This document shows, piece by piece, positions 62,091-64,000 of a stretch of 64,000 bases of DNA. The DNA lies in assembly GCA_023411645.1 (NCBI GenBank), contig JAEYON010000055.1:18922-82921 (forward strand), in the 5' to 3' direction. Below the pieces are notes generated by a model, which worked only from the letters and a program-made list of their open reading frames with translations, did not search any database and was not told the DNA's origin. Every line of letters starts with the position of its first letter. Within the stretch, counting starts at the first letter, position 1. Source of the stretch: Bacillota bacterium (GTDB lineage: Bacteria; Bacillota; Clostridia; Acetivibrionales; DTU013). The position numbers were made by a program, and so were the translations under genes.

Positions 62091-64000
62091 ATGAAAACGA
62101 TATTTTTCCGCATACTTGCATTTTTTTTATGCCTCGTCCTGATGGCGCTTTCCCTTTCGTCCTTTGCTGCTACTGCCACAAGATATGAAAACAGTGGTAT
62201 GGAATTCATGGATGAAACAACTACTGGTAAAAGCCTCTATGATCAGGAAAAGGATTCCCTGCCAAAGCTACCAAATGATATTACCCCACCGCAGTACAAA
62301 ATGATACAGAACACCAAGCTGTATATAAATTATCGGGTCTGGAAGGATCAAGGGGTATTGTGCTATGGCAGCTATAAAAACGTTCCCGGAAATGATTTTA
62401 AGGCAGGAACCCAGCCACCAGGTCAGTCTGAAAAGCATGGAGTCAACGACGGTTACTATGCTAATCCGAATGGCGGCTCCAGAGGAGAGTGGCGTTACCA
62501 TGGATGGGATGTTTCCGGTAATAAGCTAACCAATATATTCTTCATTCCGGATAGTGTGGTTACTAAGTTTAATGAGCGTGATTGGATAAAGGACCCTTGG
62601 TACAATCTACCGATTAATAAACAACCTATCCAAAGCGACTATAACTCTGTAGCAACAAATGAATTTTATTCAATAGACATCAGATCTGGCATTCAAGAAT
62701 GGATTGGAAAATCCATGGATACATATGGTGGAGTTCCGATGTCAGGAAACTCTGTTGATCCAGAGGTTTATAGGTATCTTAATGTAGAATCTGCACCCAC
62801 CATTGGTGGAATTGGTCAGGGACGAATGTGGCATATAAGACCCAATCAGTCTATCTGGTATCAGACGGTTGCTATACCGATGCAGAATGCTAAAAAGGAT
62901 CTGCCAGTTGAAGTGAAATTAGAGCTACTGACGAAGATAGATACAATTCAAGACCTAGGAAAGGCAATAGATGATGAGCCTCTGGTCTTGAAATACAAAG
63001 TAACAGCGGAATTGAAGGATGCAAGTATTTATGATAATAATGTAAAGAAATCCGTTTATTACACTCGACAGGATATTGCAGAATGGAACTTAACATTTAA
63101 CGACACAGATAACCAAACCAATCAGGTCGACTTTTCTAAGCAGCAGATAAAGGTTTCTCCAGTGGACAATATTGGAACTGCTGAATTTACACTTAAGACC
63201 ACTTATGGTGTGTTTCGAAAACACAATTGGGATATATATGTCACAGCCAAAGGTCAGGCTATGTACAAGAATGGAAAAACCGGCAACTATGACTATGCTG
63301 CACTTCATACCCTTGTAGGGACCACCAAGCCTGCCGATCCTCCGAACGTAGGTGTAATAGGTTTTACGCCTATGTCAGACATTCCAGAAGTTGCCTTTGA
63401 CGGTGTTCCATTTGCCGCCTCAGATAGCTCTGATATGAGTAGTGTACAAACCCGTAAAGTATTTGTGGATGGGATAGAAGTTAATGGTAATCAATTCTTC
63501 TCCGGCAGCTACAAATTCCCTGGTACAGTAGGAGAAAACGGACGGTTTGCTTATGTGGACTGTGAATATCAAATTAAGGGTATCCCAGGTGAAGCAGGGA
63601 AAGTCGTATCAAGGGATGTAGTGTATATTTACCCTACAAAGCCTATTGCCAATTTCAGCATTACATCAAATACATGGAAGCAAAACAGGATTATCCGGGC
63701 ACGGGACACCAGCAATGAAGGGAATATTCAGCTTGTTATAGAGGAGTTCCCTATTGTAGAATATGAATGGACCTTCGGAGGAGATACAACAAAACTGCGA
63801 AAAGGTACAGACACAAATCTTACCAAAGAGTTTCTTTATAAGGAGCCAGGTATCTATTCGCTTACTCTCAGATGCAAAAACACGCTCGGAAAATGGTCCG
63901 ATCCTTATACTGTAGACTTTCAGGTGCTTGAAGACATTGCTCCGGCAGTTGGTGTGAACCTCTCAGAATCAGTCTACACCCGTAATGATAAGGTAAACTC
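62091..64000 (+). CDS. Large exported protein with PKD-like domain (3' end cut)
   Basis: The frame from ATG 62091 is open to the end of the window (over 636 codons) with no stop. GGAGGGAGG precedes the ATG at good spacing. A signal peptide (about 1-27, hydrophobic core FFLCLVLMALSLSSFA) is followed by a long segment with WxW and Asn/Gly-rich motifs, then several beta-sandwich-like segments. One near residue 555-622 matches the PKD pattern (EYEWTFGGD...YKEPGIYSLTLRCKN). It starts 20 bases after the SLH gene stop, so it is in the Flp operon. It is probably a surface adhesin or S-layer-linked structural protein. Total size and C-terminal anchor are outside the window. Confidence 0.8.
   Translation, partial: MKTIFFRILAFFLCLVLMALSLSSFAATATRYENSGMEFMDETTTGKSLYDQEKDSLPKLPNDITPPQYKMIQNTKLYINYRVWKDQGVLCYGSYKNVPGNDFKAGTQPPGQSEKHGVNDGYYANPNGGSRGEWRYHGWDVSGNKLTNIFFIPDSVVTKFNERDWIKDPWYNLPINKQPIQSDYNSVATNEFYSIDIRSGIQEWIGKSMDTYGGVPMSGNSVDPEVYRYLNVESAPTIGGIGQGRMWHIRPNQSIWYQTVAIPMQNAKKDLPVEVKLELLTKIDTIQDLGKAIDDEPLVLKYKVTAELKDASIYDNNVKKSVYYTRQDIAEWNLTFNDTDNQTNQVDFSKQQIKVSPVDNIGTAEFTLKTTYGVFRKHNWDIYVTAKGQAMYKNGKTGNYDYAALHTLVGTTKPADPPNVGVIGFTPMSDIPEVAFDGVPFAASDSSDMSSVQTRKVFVDGIEVNGNQFFSGSYKFPGTVGENGRFAYVDCEYQIKGIPGEAGKVVSRDVVYIYPTKPIANFSITSNTWKQNRIIRARDTSNEGNIQLVIEEFPIVEYEWTFGGDTTKLRKGTDTNLTKEFLYKEPGIYSLTLRCKNTLGKWSDPYTVDFQVLEDIAPAVGVNLSESVYTRNDKVN

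Overview
The window looks like chromosome of a mid-GC Firmicute, most likely an anaerobic member of the Clostridia. The evidence is strong GGAGG-type ribosome binding sites, consensus TTGACA/TATAAT promoters, S-layer-homology (SLH) surface proteins, a Gram-positive Flp (Tad) pilus locus, HelD, PepF, and a ferredoxin-domain aldo/keto reductase. No replication origin, rRNA operon, CRISPR array, prophage or transposase is visible. The left end (amidohydrolase) and the right end (a large exported protein) are both cut by the window.

Region 1 (1-4700) is a short sugar cluster: amidohydrolase, DegT/DnrJ-type aminotransferase, TIM-barrel epimerase and a cytoplasmic glycoside hydrolase. It ends at what looks like the 3' part of an initiator tRNA gene followed by a terminator, the arrangement left by integration into a tRNA gene. 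Region 2 (4700-7614) holds a GMP synthase whose glutamine amidotransferase domain has lost its catalytic half, a PilZ (c-di-GMP receptor) protein and a HAD phosphatase.

Region 3 (7700-20540) is a complete, probably inducible catabolic locus for an unidentified sugar or polyol. It contains an FGGY kinase, a DeoR regulator, two Gfo/Idh/MocA dehydrogenases, a zinc alcohol dehydrogenase, a fucose-isomerase-like protein, two TIM-barrel epimerases (one with all D-tagatose/D-psicose 3-epimerase metal ligands) and a ribose-type ABC transporter. Three good sigma-A promoters and repeated AACGAT motifs split it into kinase-regulator, dehydrogenase-isomerase and transport-epimerase units. A chemoreceptor, MFS carrier, diguanylate cyclase, acetyl-xylan-esterase-like hydrolase and DMT exporter follow (20759-27097), then a three-gene redox operon (27182-29821).

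Region 4 (29822-44641) has tRNA-Arg(CCT), a very large FN3-SLH surface protein with a possible sigma-D promoter, a non-canonical aldo/keto reductase, galactose mutarotase, oligoendopeptidase F, an M29 aminopeptidase, and a two-component system next to an ABC-2 exporter. Region 5 (44717-53174, all minus strand) has an SNF2/SWIM helicase, a methyltransferase, HelD and a secreted SLH-transglutaminase. Two very small hydrophobic-protein genes (47 and 33 aa), each with its own ribosome binding site and terminator, lie at 53544-53986.

Region 6 (54375-64000) starts at a near-perfect promoter and is a Flp/Tad-type pilus operon: TadZ-like, TadA ATPase, TadB-like, TadC-like, Flp1 pilin, a DUF6382-FHA membrane protein, an SLH protein and a large exported PKD-like protein still open at the window end. 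Its odd points are a TadZ lacking the Walker A lysine, a repeat-derived linker in TadZ, and a tandem array of 21-bp palindromic repeats between the pilin and FHA genes. The strongest candidates for something new are the half-amidotransferase GMP synthase, the S-layer-linked Flp locus, the sugar pathway, the small-protein pair and the tRNA-fMet remnant.
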